Shown: positions 32,974-43,391, counted from the stretch's first letter. The stretch is 64,000 nt of DNA from JAJPKK01 sp963747835 (GCA_963747835.1 CAVVGO010000006.1:682001-746000); one strand, 5' to 3'. Translations and numbers: made by a program. Notes: generated by a model from the letters alone, not told the origin.

Positions 32974-35900
32974 ATGCAAATCTTTCTGTCGTTCAACTCC
33001 AAGGAGCTGGCGCTCGCGAAGGCCCTGCGCTGTCGCCTTCGAAAGATCAATTCAAGCGCAGACGTTTTCTTTTCGCCGGTTTCCCTTGGGGCCGGATTTT
33101 GGGTCCCGAAACTCGCCGCGGAACTTGCCGGCGCCGACGCCTTCCTGCTCCTGATCGGCGAAAAGGGCATCGGTCCTTGGCAGGAACTTGAATATTACAA
33201 TGCTCTCGACCGCCACGTCGCCGACAATCGTTTCACTCTCGTCCCGTTGCTGGTTGCCCCCGGCCAGGCGCCCGGCCTTCCATTCCTGCGCACGTTGAAT
33301 TGGGTCGAAACCCGCGGAGTTGGAGAGGACGCGGACCTTCACAAGCTGATCGCGGCGCTGAAGGGCGAAACGATTGCGACGACGACGCCGTTGTGGAGGC
33401 TGGTCAACCCTTATCGTGGCCTCGAGGCAATGACCGAGGCGAATGCGGATTACTTTTACGGCCGCAGTGCCGAAACGATCAAGGTTCTGCGCGCATTCGC
33501 CGATCATCCGGGACGCTACCCCATGTTGGTTGGCGGTTCGGGTGTCGGAAAATCGTCCGTTGCCCAAGCCGGCGTCTTGTCGGCGCTCAAGTCCATGCGT
33601 TGGCCCGGTAGGGACGAGAAGGCGCCCTGGCCGGCAGGTCTGGCGAACAGCCGTTCTTGGGTACACCTCGTCATGCGCCCCGGCGAAACGCCGGTCGCGG
33701 CACTCGCCGCAACGGTCACGCGGTTGTGGCGCCTCGATCCCACGCAGCCGGAGCAGGCTGCCCTGCCGCGCAAATGGGCCAATGGGCTAATGCGCGGCGA
33801 CAACAAGCTTGCCGACCTCATCGACGCGACCCAAGAACAGCTTCGAATGCACGAGGGCGGCGCGCCGGGCCGCATTCTACTTTATGTCGACCAAGGAGAA
33901 GAGCTTTACACCCGCGCTGCACCAGAGGAGGCCCGGCAATTTTCCATTGTGCTGGCCGAGGCGCTGCGCGACAGCCGGTTTGTGGCCTTCACCAGCCTGC
34001 GGGCGGATCATTTCGACAAGGTGCAATTTGACGAAGTCTATTCAAATGCCGTGAGCACATCGATGTGCCGCCGCTCGACCGCGCCCAGCTCGAGGAAGTG
34101 GTGACCGGACCGGCGCACGCGCTCGATGTCGAATTCGAGGACGATCGCACGGTGGACCGCATCACCGCCGCTGCCGCGGCCAAGCCTGGCGCACTGCCGC
34201 TATTGTCTTACCTGATGACGGACATGTGGGAGGACATGAGCAAGGGCAGCGAGGCCAAGTTGCGCTTGCCGGCCCAGGCAATCGACATTGGAGGCGTATT
34301 GGCGGCCCGGGCTGACAGGTTCCTCGAAGAAAACCCCGGTAAGGAGCCTATCCTGCGCCGTCTGCTGACCTTGCGGTTGTGCACGGTGCAGCCCGAGGGC
34401 GAGCCCGTGCGCCGGCAAACCCGCCGCGAGGATTGCCCCCCGCCCGAGTGGGAGCTTGCCTGCCGCCTTGCCGATTATCCCTGGCGCCTGGTCGCGACCA
34501 GCGAGCGGGTTGATGGAGTGATCGTTGCCGAGGTTGCTCATGAGGCGATGCTGCGCGAATGGCCGCTGCTTGAGGAGTGGCTGCGCGAGCGGCGGGAATT
34601 TCTGGTTTTTAAGGCGGACGCTGAGCGGGCTGAAAAGCGCTGGCGTGAGGCAGATAAGAGTGACGCCGCGTTGCTGAACGGTCTCGACCTCACGCGCGCC
34701 GAAAGATGGATGCATGACCAATCGGACGATCTGCCGCCCGCGGTCAAGGACTACGTGAGCAAGAGCATTGAGACAGATGGCTTGCGCAAACAGCGGCAGC
34801 TTCGCTTCCAAAAGCGTGTCAGCGCCGGCGCCATTGCTGCCGTCGTCGTCCTGACGGTCGCGTTCGCGATCGCGGCATGGGAGGCCGTTATCGCCTCGCG
34901 TCAAATGTCTCGCGCCGACGATGCACTGGCGAAAGCCCAGGAGACGCAGTCGTTGTTTCTTGCCGATCTTGCGCGGGAGGAAATGGGCCGAAGCGATTTT
35001 GTGAGCGCGATGCTGCTCAGTCTCGCCGGATTGCCGGACGGAAGCGGGCCGGCGGCCGACGGCGGCGCTCGCCCCTACGTAGCCGAAGTTGAAGGCAGCC
35101 TCTACGAGGGTTATGCGCGACACTGGGAGAAATTCCTGCTCGCCGACCATCATTACGGCCGTGACCCGAAGCACGACGGGGACCGCGACAAGTTTATCAA
35201 CAGCGTGTCGGCCAGCCTGAAGGGCAATCGCATCGTAACGGGCGCCGCTGACGGCACGGCGCGCGTCTGGGACGCCGCTGGCGGCCGCGAAATTGCGATG
35301 TTCGGCGATCCAGGAGGCGCCATCCATTATGCCGCCGTCAGCCCGGACGGCACCAGCGTTGTCACCGGCTCCGACGACATGACCGCCCAAGTCTGGGAGG
35401 CCGCCACCGGCCTTCCACAACATGAACTTCTCGTCCAAGGGGTGCCTATTCGCGGCATTGCCTACACTTCCGACGGCAAGCGCATCATTACGGCTCACGG
35501 TGACAATACAATTCATTTGTGGGACGCGGCGACGGGTTCTCCTGGTACGGTGATTGCCGGCCCCGGCGGTCCTGTTACCGGCGTCGCGGTCAGCTCGGAT
35601 GGGACGCGGGTCGCCTCACTCTACGAAGACGGCGCCGTGAAAGTCTGGGACGCGGCGACCGGCAACGTCATTGCTGCCATTCCGCCTTACGACTGGCCTG
35701 TCAGCAGCGTAGCAATCAGCCCCGACGGCACCAGGATCGTGACTGGTTCCTACGACAAGAAGGCGGTTGTCTGGGACGCCGCCACCGGTGCGAAAGTCCA
35801 CGAATTGGAGGGCCATCAGAATGTCGTGCGAAGCGTCGCCATCAGTCCCGACGGCAAGCGGATAGCCACTGGCTCCGAGGACCGAACCGCGCGCTTGTGG

Positions 35901-37157
35901 GACACGACCTCGGGCACGCAGCTCGAGGTCCTGGCAGGCGATATCGGCGCCGTCCTCAGCGTAGCATTTACCTCCGACGGCGCCAGTATCGTTACTGGCT
36001 CGGACGACCGCTCAGCGCGTTTATGGGTCCAAGAAGCGGGCGGCCTGGCGATTGTGCTCGCCGGTCATGGCGGCGCCGTTTCGAGTGTCGCCTTCAGCAC
36101 CAAAAGTAATCTCCTGGCGACCGGCTCCGCAGACAAGACCGTGCGCCTTTGGGACGCGGTATCCGGCAAACCGATCAAAGTCCTTAATCAGACAGATCGC
36201 GTTTCCAGCGTTGCCGTTGATGCCGCTGGAATGCGGGTGGTCAGCGGGTTATCGGATGGCACGGCAATCCTCTGGGACGTCACTGGCGGTCAGCCGATAA
36301 GAACCTTTTCAGGCCATGTCGGGCAAGTTTCGGTCGCGATCAGCGCCGACGGCTCGCGCATCGTGACTGGCGGCGACGACGACAAGACGGTCCGTGTCTG
36401 GGACCCCGCGATCGATCAACCGCTCACGGTGATCTCCGGGCTTGCAGGACGCGTCACCAGCGTTTTGATCACTCCCGACCGCGACAGAATTGTCACGGCA
36501 GCCGGTACCGTCGCCCGCGTCTGGGACGCGGGCACCGGCAGACAGATCATCCCCCAAGGCCTTATGCACGTAGGCTCCGTTCTATGCCTCGCACTCAGCG
36601 CCGATGGAGCGCGGATCGTCACCGGGGCCCGTGACGGGTTCGCGAAAATCTGGGACGCCACCAACGGAAAGTTGATTGCAAATCTAGCCGTCCGCGACGG
36701 AGCGGTCACCGGCGTCGCCATCAGTCCGGACGGCACACGAATTGTCACCGGGTCGAGCGACGATAAGGTGCGCCTCTGGCATGCCGGGACCGGAAACGAA
36801 ATCGCCACGATTGAAATCGACGCGACGCCGGTCGCCGGTCTGGCGATCAGCGCGGACGGAACGCATATTGCCACCGGTTCGAGCGAAACGAACGCGCGGC
36901 TGTCGCGCTTGTTCGTGAAATACCCGTTGCTGGTCAACGAAGCCAAACATAACGCGCCGCGCTGTCTTTTGCGCTCGCAGCTCATTCAATTTCATTTGCC
37001 GGCGGAGCCGCCGCGGTGGTGCATAACGGGCGCGGACCACGAAAGCGAAACCGATAGCGCGAGATGGGAACCTAAATGGCCCTATCAATCCGACGAGTGG
37101 CGACAGTGGCAGGTGGCGAGAGACAAAGGTCAGACCATCGCGATGCCCCTCCAGTAA
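32974..37157 (+). CDS. TIR - STAND NTPase - WD40 protein (frame broken once as sequenced)
   Basis: About 1394 residues once a missing base between 34052 and 34053 is restored (GCC-GT-GAG should probably read GCC-GTN-GAG). Residues 1-130 form a TIR domain (MQIFLSFNSKELALAKAL; GPWQELE with the possible catalytic Glu at 71 or 73). An nSTAND1-type NTPase follows: YFYGR entry motif near 160, Walker A GGSGVGKSS at 187-195, Walker B ILLYVDQGEELYT near 301-313. A single membrane helix is at about 618-640. Fourteen WD40 repeats (about 742-1305) would form two seven-bladed propellers. By family, such proteins sense a signal through the WD40 part, oligomerise, and activate the TIR NADase or signalling domain. 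Prophage defence or programmed cell death is the usual role. Confidence 0.82.
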
Positions 37158-37334
37158 GGCCCGGCGGCGGCGCCTGCGTTCGCTCCGACGTGAGCCTGCC
37201 ACACGAATGGGCGCGCTTTGAGATTGTGGCGCCGCTCGCGATTCCCTAGGATAGCGGAGCAGGTCGAATTTGCTTTTGATGCCATAGGGTATCCAACGTC
37301 TCGATTATGTCGGGCAATCGGGTCGAGAAACCGC

Positions 37335-38588
37335 ATGTCGGTCGCCAATTCCGCGGTTCGTACCTTACGCTTCGCGTTAAAATTGGCGTTGTATTACGAC
37401 AATCAATTGATTGGAGCGTTATTGCTGGTGATCGCGGGCCACTCTTGGTTCGAGCTGTTCCGCCGGTTCCGCGACCTCAAACCGTTCATTGCTCACGGTC
37501 TCTACACGTTACCCGCGGTCAATCTTCTGGTGCTGGCCTCGTCGGCTGTCTACATCACCGCCGTCTCGATCATTTCGCTCGTCGCCAAAAATCCGCAGGC
37601 CAAATACGATACTCTGGCTCCGAATCTCATAACGCTGACGGCGGCTTTCAGCGTATATTGTTTCGGGCTCCTGCCGGCCTCCGAATCACCCATCATGCCG
37701 GTTCTCGTGCCACTTTCCATGATGGCGTTGGGCGGCGCGCTTATCCTCTTTTCGCTTGTTTTCCTCCGCCGCGCTTTCAGCGTCACCCCACAGGCGCGAC
37801 ACCTCGTAAACAAAGGTCCCTACGCTATCGTGAGGCATCCAATGTATGACGGCAACATCATCACGTTTCTTGGGCTGGCCGTGCTCGTCGGGACGCTACC
37901 GGCAATGTTGCTCTTTTTGGTGACGGCGGCGCTGCAAATCTACCGAGCGAACCGGGAAGAGCGATTGCTTGAAAATACGGTACCCGATTATGCCGCGTAC
38001 AAAGCCCGCGTGGGCGCTTTCCTGCCGAAATGGTCGTGCCGCAGGATCAATCCGCGATTGCTTGCCGCAGCAGCTTGTCTTGCCTTCGCGTGCCCGACCC
38101 AAATATTCGCGCAAGGAATGGGCCGCGCTCTCGTACCCGGCCCAATCGAGGGGACAGCTCGCGCCATGGGGTTTGAGAGCCTGGGATCGCCGATCATAAA
38201 GGTTCAAAACACTGGCATCGAGGGCCGCTGCCGGGATTGGTATTCGAGGGCATTGGGGGGAGGCTGGTTCACGCAGCAGGACAAGAAGCAGTTCGACGCC
38301 ACCGACTCGCGGCAGGAGGAATTGGAAAAGCTACCGGGCTGCCGGGATTTCTTCCGGCTGCAGTCGAAGTGTGCGGGCATCTATTACGGTGACCTGGAGA
38401 AGCCCGCAACGATGCTGCGAAACATGGAAGCGGCCCCAGGCTGCAAATCGATCATAGGTTTTGAAAACATTTGCGAGGCGCTCAAAGACATCAAGACATT
38501 GAGCGCAAGTCGTCAAGTGATGCTATCCGAGTGCCTGAACCGATCCGTCGTTGCCTCGCGGGCAGGCCTGCTGCGACCGGGGCTTTGA
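37335..38588 (+). CDS. Isoprenylcysteine-carboxyl-methyltransferase-like membrane protein fused to a secreted domain
   Basis: 417 residues from ATG 37335 (GAGAAA upstream; the longer frame needs a TTG). Residues about 10-235 form a multi-helix membrane methyltransferase of the ICMT/PEMT type, with the signature HLVNKGPYAIVRHPMY and the later ERLLENTVPDYAAYKARVGAFLPK. Directly after it comes a second signal-peptide-like segment, LLAAAACLAFACPTQIFAQG (about 238-257), and a Cys-rich domain of about 150 residues (CRDWYS, LPGCRDFFRLQSKCAGIYYG, APGCKSIIGFENICEAL). This looks like two genes joined in frame. The C-terminal part is unknown. The methyl acceptor cannot be predicted. Confidence 0.7.
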   Translation: MSVANSAVRTLRFALKLALYYDNQLIGALLLVIAGHSWFELFRRFRDLKPFIAHGLYTLPAVNLLVLASSAVYITAVSIISLVAKNPQAKYDTLAPNLITLTAAFSVYCFGLLPASESPIMPVLVPLSMMALGGALILFSLVFLRRAFSVTPQARHLVNKGPYAIVRHPMYDGNIITFLGLAVLVGTLPAMLLFLVTAALQIYRANREERLLENTVPDYAAYKARVGAFLPKWSCRRINPRLLAAAACLAFACPTQIFAQGMGRALVPGPIEGTARAMGFESLGSPIIKVQNTGIEGRCRDWYSRALGGGWFTQQDKKQFDATDSRQEELEKLPGCRDFFRLQSKCAGIYYGDLEKPATMLRNMEAAPGCKSIIGFENICEALKDIKTLSASRQVMLSECLNRSVVASRAGLLRPGL

Positions 38589-38939
38589 CGAATTAGCTAG
38601 GCCCACCTTGGCCTAAGCATCCATGCACCGATAACTCATGGTATACCTCGCCGGCCTCCAGCAAGATTGTCGCGGCCGGCCTATCTTCTGGAAACCCGGC
38701 GTTCATTGTCCGCAGCATCGGACGACGGAACGGAAATTTGAAAACGGCGAGTAAACTCGCGTCGCGAAATAACCGAATGAGAACTGGGGCACGCCCAGGG
38801 TCTCCGGTATCTCCGTTTTCGTAGATTATTTAATAATTCAAGATAGACTTTTAGGGCCACCCCAGCCAGCCACCAGGGTCTCTCACCCGGATTTCCCGCA
38901 TAGAGATAGGCGCAGCGGGCTGAAGTGAAATGGAGGAAA
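38589..38939. other. Intergenic stretch, no gene seen
   Basis: Between convergent genes. It contains a short AT-rich patch (about 38822-38850) and no palindrome or repeat that I can identify. Confidence 0.5.
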
Positions 38940-39971
38940 TCAATCTGGGCCGTAATCGATGTTTAGTGCTTCCACCATGGAGTCGCAGTGACTGGGCATG
39001 AAGGTCTCGGCGCCACCGAGGCGGTTGCGCCAGCGCGGCAGCAAATCATCAACACACTTCTGCGCCTCGGCATCCCGATAGGCGTTGACTAGGCTCCAGC
39101 GATTGGGGTTGGCGACGGTTTTGGCCACCTCTTGAAATGATACTGCGGTCATCGCCGCGCGCGCCGCGCGCTTGAGATCGAGGACAAACTCCCTGCCGAC
39201 CATGACGTCTTCGCGCGTTCCCGGCCGGGTCACGTGGCCGCCGATATAGGTGTCGAAATCATAGCCGAGCGCTACGTCATAGCCGCGCACATACTCCGGC
39301 ACATCCTGCGATTCCGCGAGATTCTTGTAGGGAATCCACCCTGGAAATGCGACGTCGACCAGCATCAACACTTTCTGCTTCGGCGCATAGATGAATGTGT
39401 TGCCTGCGACATGGATCGGTCCGTGATAGTCGAGAAGCAGCTCCTGTCCGCCGACGTTGAGAACATAGTGGTCCTTGAACGTCACCTGCGGAAGAGGCCG
39501 CCGGGGATCCTGATAACGCTTGAGTAAATCAGCCGTTTCCTCCTGCGCGATGATGACCGCACTTTTCGGAAACATATCCGCCGACCCGATATGATCTGTG
39601 TGATCGTGGCTGTAGATCACGTGCGTGATCGATTTCGACGTGACGTCGGCAATGGCGGAGAGATATTTCCTGCCAATGGTGCGCGGTGCATCCACGGCGA
39701 TGACGCCGGTCTCGTGCACCAGGAACATCGTGTTGTAAGAACCGTCGCCGACCCAATACAGCCCCTCGCGAACCTCCTGGACGAGGTAACCCTTGTCTTT
39801 AGGCACCGGAGGGCCCAATGCGGCCGGCGGAAGCGGCGTGGGTTCCGCCGCGGGCTGTTGCGCAAAAGCGACCGCCAGCGTTGCGGGCACGAGGATGGCA
39901 GCAGCCCACCATATGCGATGCAGCTTCGTGCGGGTGCCACTTGCGTTTGTGGCAGAGAGCTTAGTCATCAT
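38940..39971 (-). CDS. Exported metallo-beta-lactamase-fold hydrolase
   Basis: 343 residues from ATG 39971 (AAAAGG upstream) with a signal peptide ending near AVAFAQQPA. Zinc ligands: the HxHxDH motif in YSHDHTDHIG, a later His in YHGPIHVAGNTFIY, the Asp in LMLVDVAFPGW, and the final His in YIGGHV. The fold covers beta-lactamases, lactonases and glyoxalase II-like enzymes. Lack of a C-terminal sulfatase domain excludes alkylsulfatases. It follows the secreted-protein gene (40107) with a 135-bp gap on the same strand, so the two probably act together in the periplasm. Confidence 0.8.
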   Translation of the reverse strand: MMTKLSATNASGTRTKLHRIWWAAAILVPATLAVAFAQQPAAEPTPLPPAALGPPVPKDKGYLVQEVREGLYWVGDGSYNTMFLVHETGVIAVDAPRTIGRKYLSAIADVTSKSITHVIYSHDHTDHIGSADMFPKSAVIIAQEETADLLKRYQDPRRPLPQVTFKDHYVLNVGGQELLLDYHGPIHVAGNTFIYAPKQKVLMLVDVAFPGWIPYKNLAESQDVPEYVRGYDVALGYDFDTYIGGHVTRPGTREDVMVGREFVLDLKRAARAAMTAVSFQEVAKTVANPNRWSLVNAYRDAEAQKCVDDLLPRWRNRLGGAETFMPSHCDSMVEALNIDYGPD

Positions 39972-40106
39972 TGGCGTGCCTTTTGCGAGATGGCGGGATG
40001 TCCCGCGCGAGCAGACTTGGAAAAAAGTCCGCGCCGTGCTCGAAATCGGCTGACCTTGGGTGCAAGCATGCGCGAGCCAGTAACCAAGTCGCGGCATCAA
40101 CAACCT

Positions 40107-41078
40107 TCAGAAGTCCGGCTTGTCTGCCGTTGGGACTTTAGCTTCGGTCCCCGGGAACCATCGAACGTTCTCAGCACAGACCTCTTCCGGCACCTGGTTA
40201 CCGACTGGCGCATAAGTCAGGGTCGCTGTCCACGGCGTCGTGAAGACGCCTTTATCCTCGATCGTCAGATGCAGTTGCAGGAACTGACCTCGGTTCCGGC
40301 TGAACACATCGCCCGCGAACAGCCAGTTCTCCTTGATGTTTCTCTCGATTGCGTCTTTCACGTCGTCATGTTCGCGCAGGCGATAGCGCTCGACCACATG
40401 AAGGGACTTTGTGTATGGCGTACCGAATAAGTCGATCATCGCATAAGGCCGATCTGTCCTGACGCCGACAGTGTCAATCACCAATGTATCACCCTCGTAA
40501 TAGCCGACCGAATCCCCATACCAGGACGGCGTCACCGACGTGGGGTGTGGCTCGTTCAAGCGTACGCGGCGCACTTCATGATCGCCATTGTACAAGAATG
40601 TGATCTTGTCTGCCTGCTGAATGATCTGTACCTGAAATTGCTTGAAAATGAACGGTATCGGTTCGGGCCAACACTGATTGGCCGGGTTCGGATAGGTAAT
40701 GCCGGCGAGTGACATTTCGCCGAACTTCTTCACGACCTCCGCCGCCCATGGCTGCAGGATCGGATTGGTATAGTCGCCGACCAGTTGATCGTAGTTGCTC
40801 ACGCCTTCTTTGGTCGGAGGAACGGCCAACGAGCCGCCGGCGCCGCCGGTCCGCTGCGGCCAGCGCGACCTGTTCGTCACCGGGCTTGGCCCCGATGCCG
40901 GCGGCTCGAACCAGGGAAAGGATGGATGAAACCACATCCGGGAAAAGTCCGGGATCGACGCAGCGCCTTGCGCACTACCCTTGGCCTCACCAGCCGTTGG
41001 CCCGGCTGTTTGCCCCCAAGCTGGGACCGCCAATGCCGCAAGCAGTGCGGCCGTCACCAGGGTGGATCGCGTTTTCAT
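40107..41078 (-). CDS. Secreted protein of unknown function, member 2 of the three-copy family
   Basis: 323 residues with signal peptide MKTRSTLVTAALLAALAVPAWGQ. Family blocks are PANQCWPEPIPFIFKQFQVQIIQQADKITFLYNGDHEVRRVRLN, SWYGDSVGYYEGDTLVIDTVGVRTDRPY, SLHVVERYRL and TPWTATLTYAP, which match the plan seen at 18098 and 56336. It probably starts a two-gene operon with the MBL hydrolase. GGAGGAAC precedes the ATG. Function unknown. Confidence 0.7.
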   Translation of the reverse strand: MKTRSTLVTAALLAALAVPAWGQTAGPTAGEAKGSAQGAASIPDFSRMWFHPSFPWFEPPASGPSPVTNRSRWPQRTGGAGGSLAVPPTKEGVSNYDQLVGDYTNPILQPWAAEVVKKFGEMSLAGITYPNPANQCWPEPIPFIFKQFQVQIIQQADKITFLYNGDHEVRRVRLNEPHPTSVTPSWYGDSVGYYEGDTLVIDTVGVRTDRPYAMIDLFGTPYTKSLHVVERYRLREHDDVKDAIERNIKENWLFAGDVFSRNRGQFLQLHLTIEDKGVFTTPWTATLTYAPVGNQVPEEVCAENVRWFPGTEAKVPTADKPDF

Positions 41079-41103
41079 AATGGTTCCTCCTCTTTAGACA
41101 AAT

Positions 41104-41403
41104 TTAGTAAGTGAAATTCACATGCATTGGATTGCTCGCCGCATTGGCAGTTCGTCGAAGAAAAGCGTACTGCGATCCCTGTGCCGTGGGATCGCGAATT
41201 TCCGCGCCGGATGGCCAGACGCCCTCGACGTGGCCGGTGTTCGCGACGCCACGACGAAAGCTTTCGATAAACGGACGTTTCACATCGAGCCTCCGATTGC
41301 TGAGCCAACCGACCACCGGCATAGCTGCCTGCTGCGCCCGCCCCGCTACGGGCCACGCCGCCGCGCTCCCAAGCCCGCGCTGAATCCCTTCCGCCGCATC
41401 CAC
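41104..41403 (-). pseudogene. Truncated ABC-type substrate-binding protein (TrpX/DUF534-like) remnant
   Basis: The frame reads SAAAWPVAGRAQQAAMPVVGWLSNRRLD, then RPFIESFRRGVANTGHVEG. This is the signal peptide and first 45 mature residues of the 'MRRREFI...GGAAAWPLAARAQQPAMPVIGFL' family, abundant in bradyrhizobia. Homology stops after HVEG, and the usual MRRREF start is degraded. The other about 250 residues are missing, so it is a 5' fragment. Confidence 0.7.
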
Positions 41404-41492
41404 CGTCTCCCACGCCGCTATAACGGCAGCCTACATTGCGAGCGATTGAATGGGAACCGGGGCGCCGAGCTTGCCAGCGTGACGCACGGCGG

Positions 41493-41520
41493 CCGAGTTC
41501 AAATCTCGGCGCTCCAACCA
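41493..41520 (+). other. tRNA 3'-end remnant (T arm plus acceptor and CCA)
   Basis: CCGAG-TTCAAAT-CTCGG forms a perfect T arm, followed by a 7-nt acceptor strand CGCTCCA, discriminator A and encoded CCA. The matching 5' acceptor (TGGAGCG) and D/anticodon arms are not found upstream, so this is only the last 28 nt of a tRNA gene. Such 3' fragments are typical attachment-site leftovers of tRNA-integrating elements. Confidence 0.6.
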
Positions 41521-41560
41521 ATCAAACCCCCGTATAAATCAGCGCACTACCCCTGTTTTT

Positions 41561-41604
41561 GACCGCATTTGTTCCGGTTGGAAAAAACCGGAACAAATGC
41601 GGTC
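41561..41604. repeat. 19-bp perfect inverted repeat
   Basis: GACCGCATTTGTTCCGGTT (41561-41579) and its exact complement (41586-41604) surround a 6-nt loop GGAAAA. A T-run precedes rather than follows the stem on the plus strand, so it is not a normal terminator for either strand. It is 40 bp after the tRNA remnant. Confidence 0.7.
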
Positions 41605-41846
41605 AGTATGGGGATACGACAGCATAAATCACCCGAAAATCACCCGAGTTTGCCGGCGGCGTTTCAACGATCGCGCACGGGAGATCATTGGGCGAATGAA
41701 ATCAATTCGCGCGGCGCTTCCTTTGCTCTTGGTGGCCCCCAGCAAACTTAGACTAAGCCGCGGCTCTCTACGACGGGAGTGTTTGACCGTAACCGACATG
41801 ATCATCTTCCGACGGAGTATCACCGGTTAAAGCCGGACCGTCGTGG

Positions 41847-41969
41847 TTCAGCCGCAAAAGACAGGACCCGCGAGCCGGGGATCAACTGCCGAGAATTGGC
41901 GGGGCGGCGGCGGGGGGCGGGGGCTGGACGAAATCTCATTTTTGCGGTATTTATTCCTATTGAGATGCC
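41847..41969 (+). repeat. Dispersed repeat, copy 2
   Basis: Direct, imperfect copy of 32516-32641, including GATCAACTGCCGAG, GGCTGGACGAAAT and GGTATTTATTCCTAT. The middle differs by G-rich expansion and a small deletion. It ends about 190 bp before cupin copy 3. Confidence 0.6.
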
Positions 41970-42161
41970 GTTTGCGTCAGAAGCCGCATGTGCCGCCAAA
42001 ACGGGGGGCACTCCACGATCGGAAATTCTCTGTTAGATTCCTTGTAATCAGGGAATTCCATCGGCGCCAACCTGACCAGCCGTTGGATTCGCATTCGTAA
42101 GAGGTCAGGTTTCGTCGCCGATGCTATAAGACGCGCGGCCCATCCATCAGAGGAAACCGCC

Positions 42162-43379
42162 ATGCATGATGTCCCGGGTTCCCATTGGCACGAGCCGGCG
42201 GCCGGCAAGCGCGCCGGCTTCGGCAAGTTCGGCCGGCCGAAGACGCCCTACGACCTGTTCATGGAGGCCGAGGGCATTCCGGTGTTCCGCGACATCGGCG
42301 TGAGCAAGGTGCAGAACCTGCCGCTCGCACCGTGGAAGCGCATGGGCGGCCGCGGCACCTACATCCAGCTTCACGGTACCGAAGGCAAATGGGGCTGCTA
42401 CGTCGTCGAGGTCCCGGGCGCCGGCGCGCTCAATGCGGAGAAGCACCTTTACGAGGAGGTCTACTTCGTGGTCGAGGGTCGCGGCACCACGGAGGTCTGG
42501 CTCGACGCCGATTCCAAGCGCCACGTGTTCGAATGGCAGAAGGGCTCGCTGTTCTCGATTCCGGTGAACGCCTGGCACCGCATCGTCAACGCCAGCTCAA
42601 GCCCGGCGCTGCTGCTCGGCGGCACCACGGCGCCGAACCTGATGAACCTCATCAACAACGTCGGCGCGATCTTCGACTGCCCCTACCAGTTCCGCGACCG
42701 CTTCAGCGGGGCGGACGATTTCTACAAGTACAAGGACGACATCGAGCCGGATCCGGTGCGCGGGCTCGCCATGCGGCGCACCAACTTCATCCCCGACATC
42801 GTCAACTGCGACCTGCCGCTCGACAACCGCCGCTCGCCGGGGTTTCGCCGGGTCGAGCCGTTCATGACCGGCAACACGTTCTATCTCTGGGTCGGTCAGC
42901 ACGAGAACGGCCGCTACTCCAAGGCGCACGCCCACACTTCGGCGGCCGTCCTCGTCTGCGTCAAGGGCAAGGGCTACACCTACACGTGGCCCGAGCATGC
43001 CGGCGTCACGCCGTGGAAGGACGGCAAGGCTCATCTGGTGAAGCGGGTCGATTACGAGCCGGTCGGCCTGGTATCGGCAGCACCAGGCGGCGCGCGCTGG
43101 AACCATCAGCATTTCGGTGCCTCGCGCGAGCCGCTGCGGCTCACCGCCTGGTTCGGCCCGCACAATCCCGGCCGCGAGCCCGGCCCGCCCGGCGAGACCC
43201 ACACCGACTACACCGGCATGGACATCCCGGACGGCGGCAGTGCCATCCCGTATTGGATGGAAGACCCCTACATCGCCCGGGAATACGGCGAAATCCTCGC
43301 GCGGGAAGATGTCGAAAACCGGATGGACCCGCAGTTCTACGACAAGAACTATAAGGGCGAGTTGCCGAAAGGCGTTTGA
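42162..43379 (+). CDS. Double-cupin protein, gentisate dioxygenase-like, copy 3 (intact)
   Basis: 405 residues and uninterrupted. It aligns end to end with copy 2 (12028), differing at roughly one residue in ten or fewer by eye. Cupin 1: EKHLYEEVYFVVEGRGTTEVW and AWHRIVN. Cupin 2: YSKAHAHTSAAVLVCVKGKGY and WNHQHF. Probable Fe(II)-dependent ring-cleaving dioxygenase. It is followed on the same strand by the EutA-like gene at 43529, with an intervening palindrome, and then by UbiD. AGAGGAAACC precedes ATG. Confidence 0.82.
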   Translation: MHDVPGSHWHEPAAGKRAGFGKFGRPKTPYDLFMEAEGIPVFRDIGVSKVQNLPLAPWKRMGGRGTYIQLHGTEGKWGCYVVEVPGAGALNAEKHLYEEVYFVVEGRGTTEVWLDADSKRHVFEWQKGSLFSIPVNAWHRIVNASSSPALLLGGTTAPNLMNLINNVGAIFDCPYQFRDRFSGADDFYKYKDDIEPDPVRGLAMRRTNFIPDIVNCDLPLDNRRSPGFRRVEPFMTGNTFYLWVGQHENGRYSKAHAHTSAAVLVCVKGKGYTYTWPEHAGVTPWKDGKAHLVKRVDYEPVGLVSAAPGGARWNHQHFGASREPLRLTAWFGPHNPGREPGPPGETHTDYTGMDIPDGGSAIPYWMEDPYIAREYGEILAREDVENRMDPQFYDKNYKGELPKGV

Positions 43380-43391
43380 AGGATCGAGCAG

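Noticed and set aside
38940..39971. Alkylsulfatase or AHL lactonase assignment for the MBL protein
   Set aside because: The C-terminal sulfatase domain is missing and the protein has an export signal, unlike cytoplasmic lactonases; only the fold can be supported.
41075..41521. Minus-strand frame starting MVGAPRFELGRRA
   Set aside because: This start is the well-known false ORF produced by reading the 3' end of a tRNA backwards; it supports the tRNA remnant instead.
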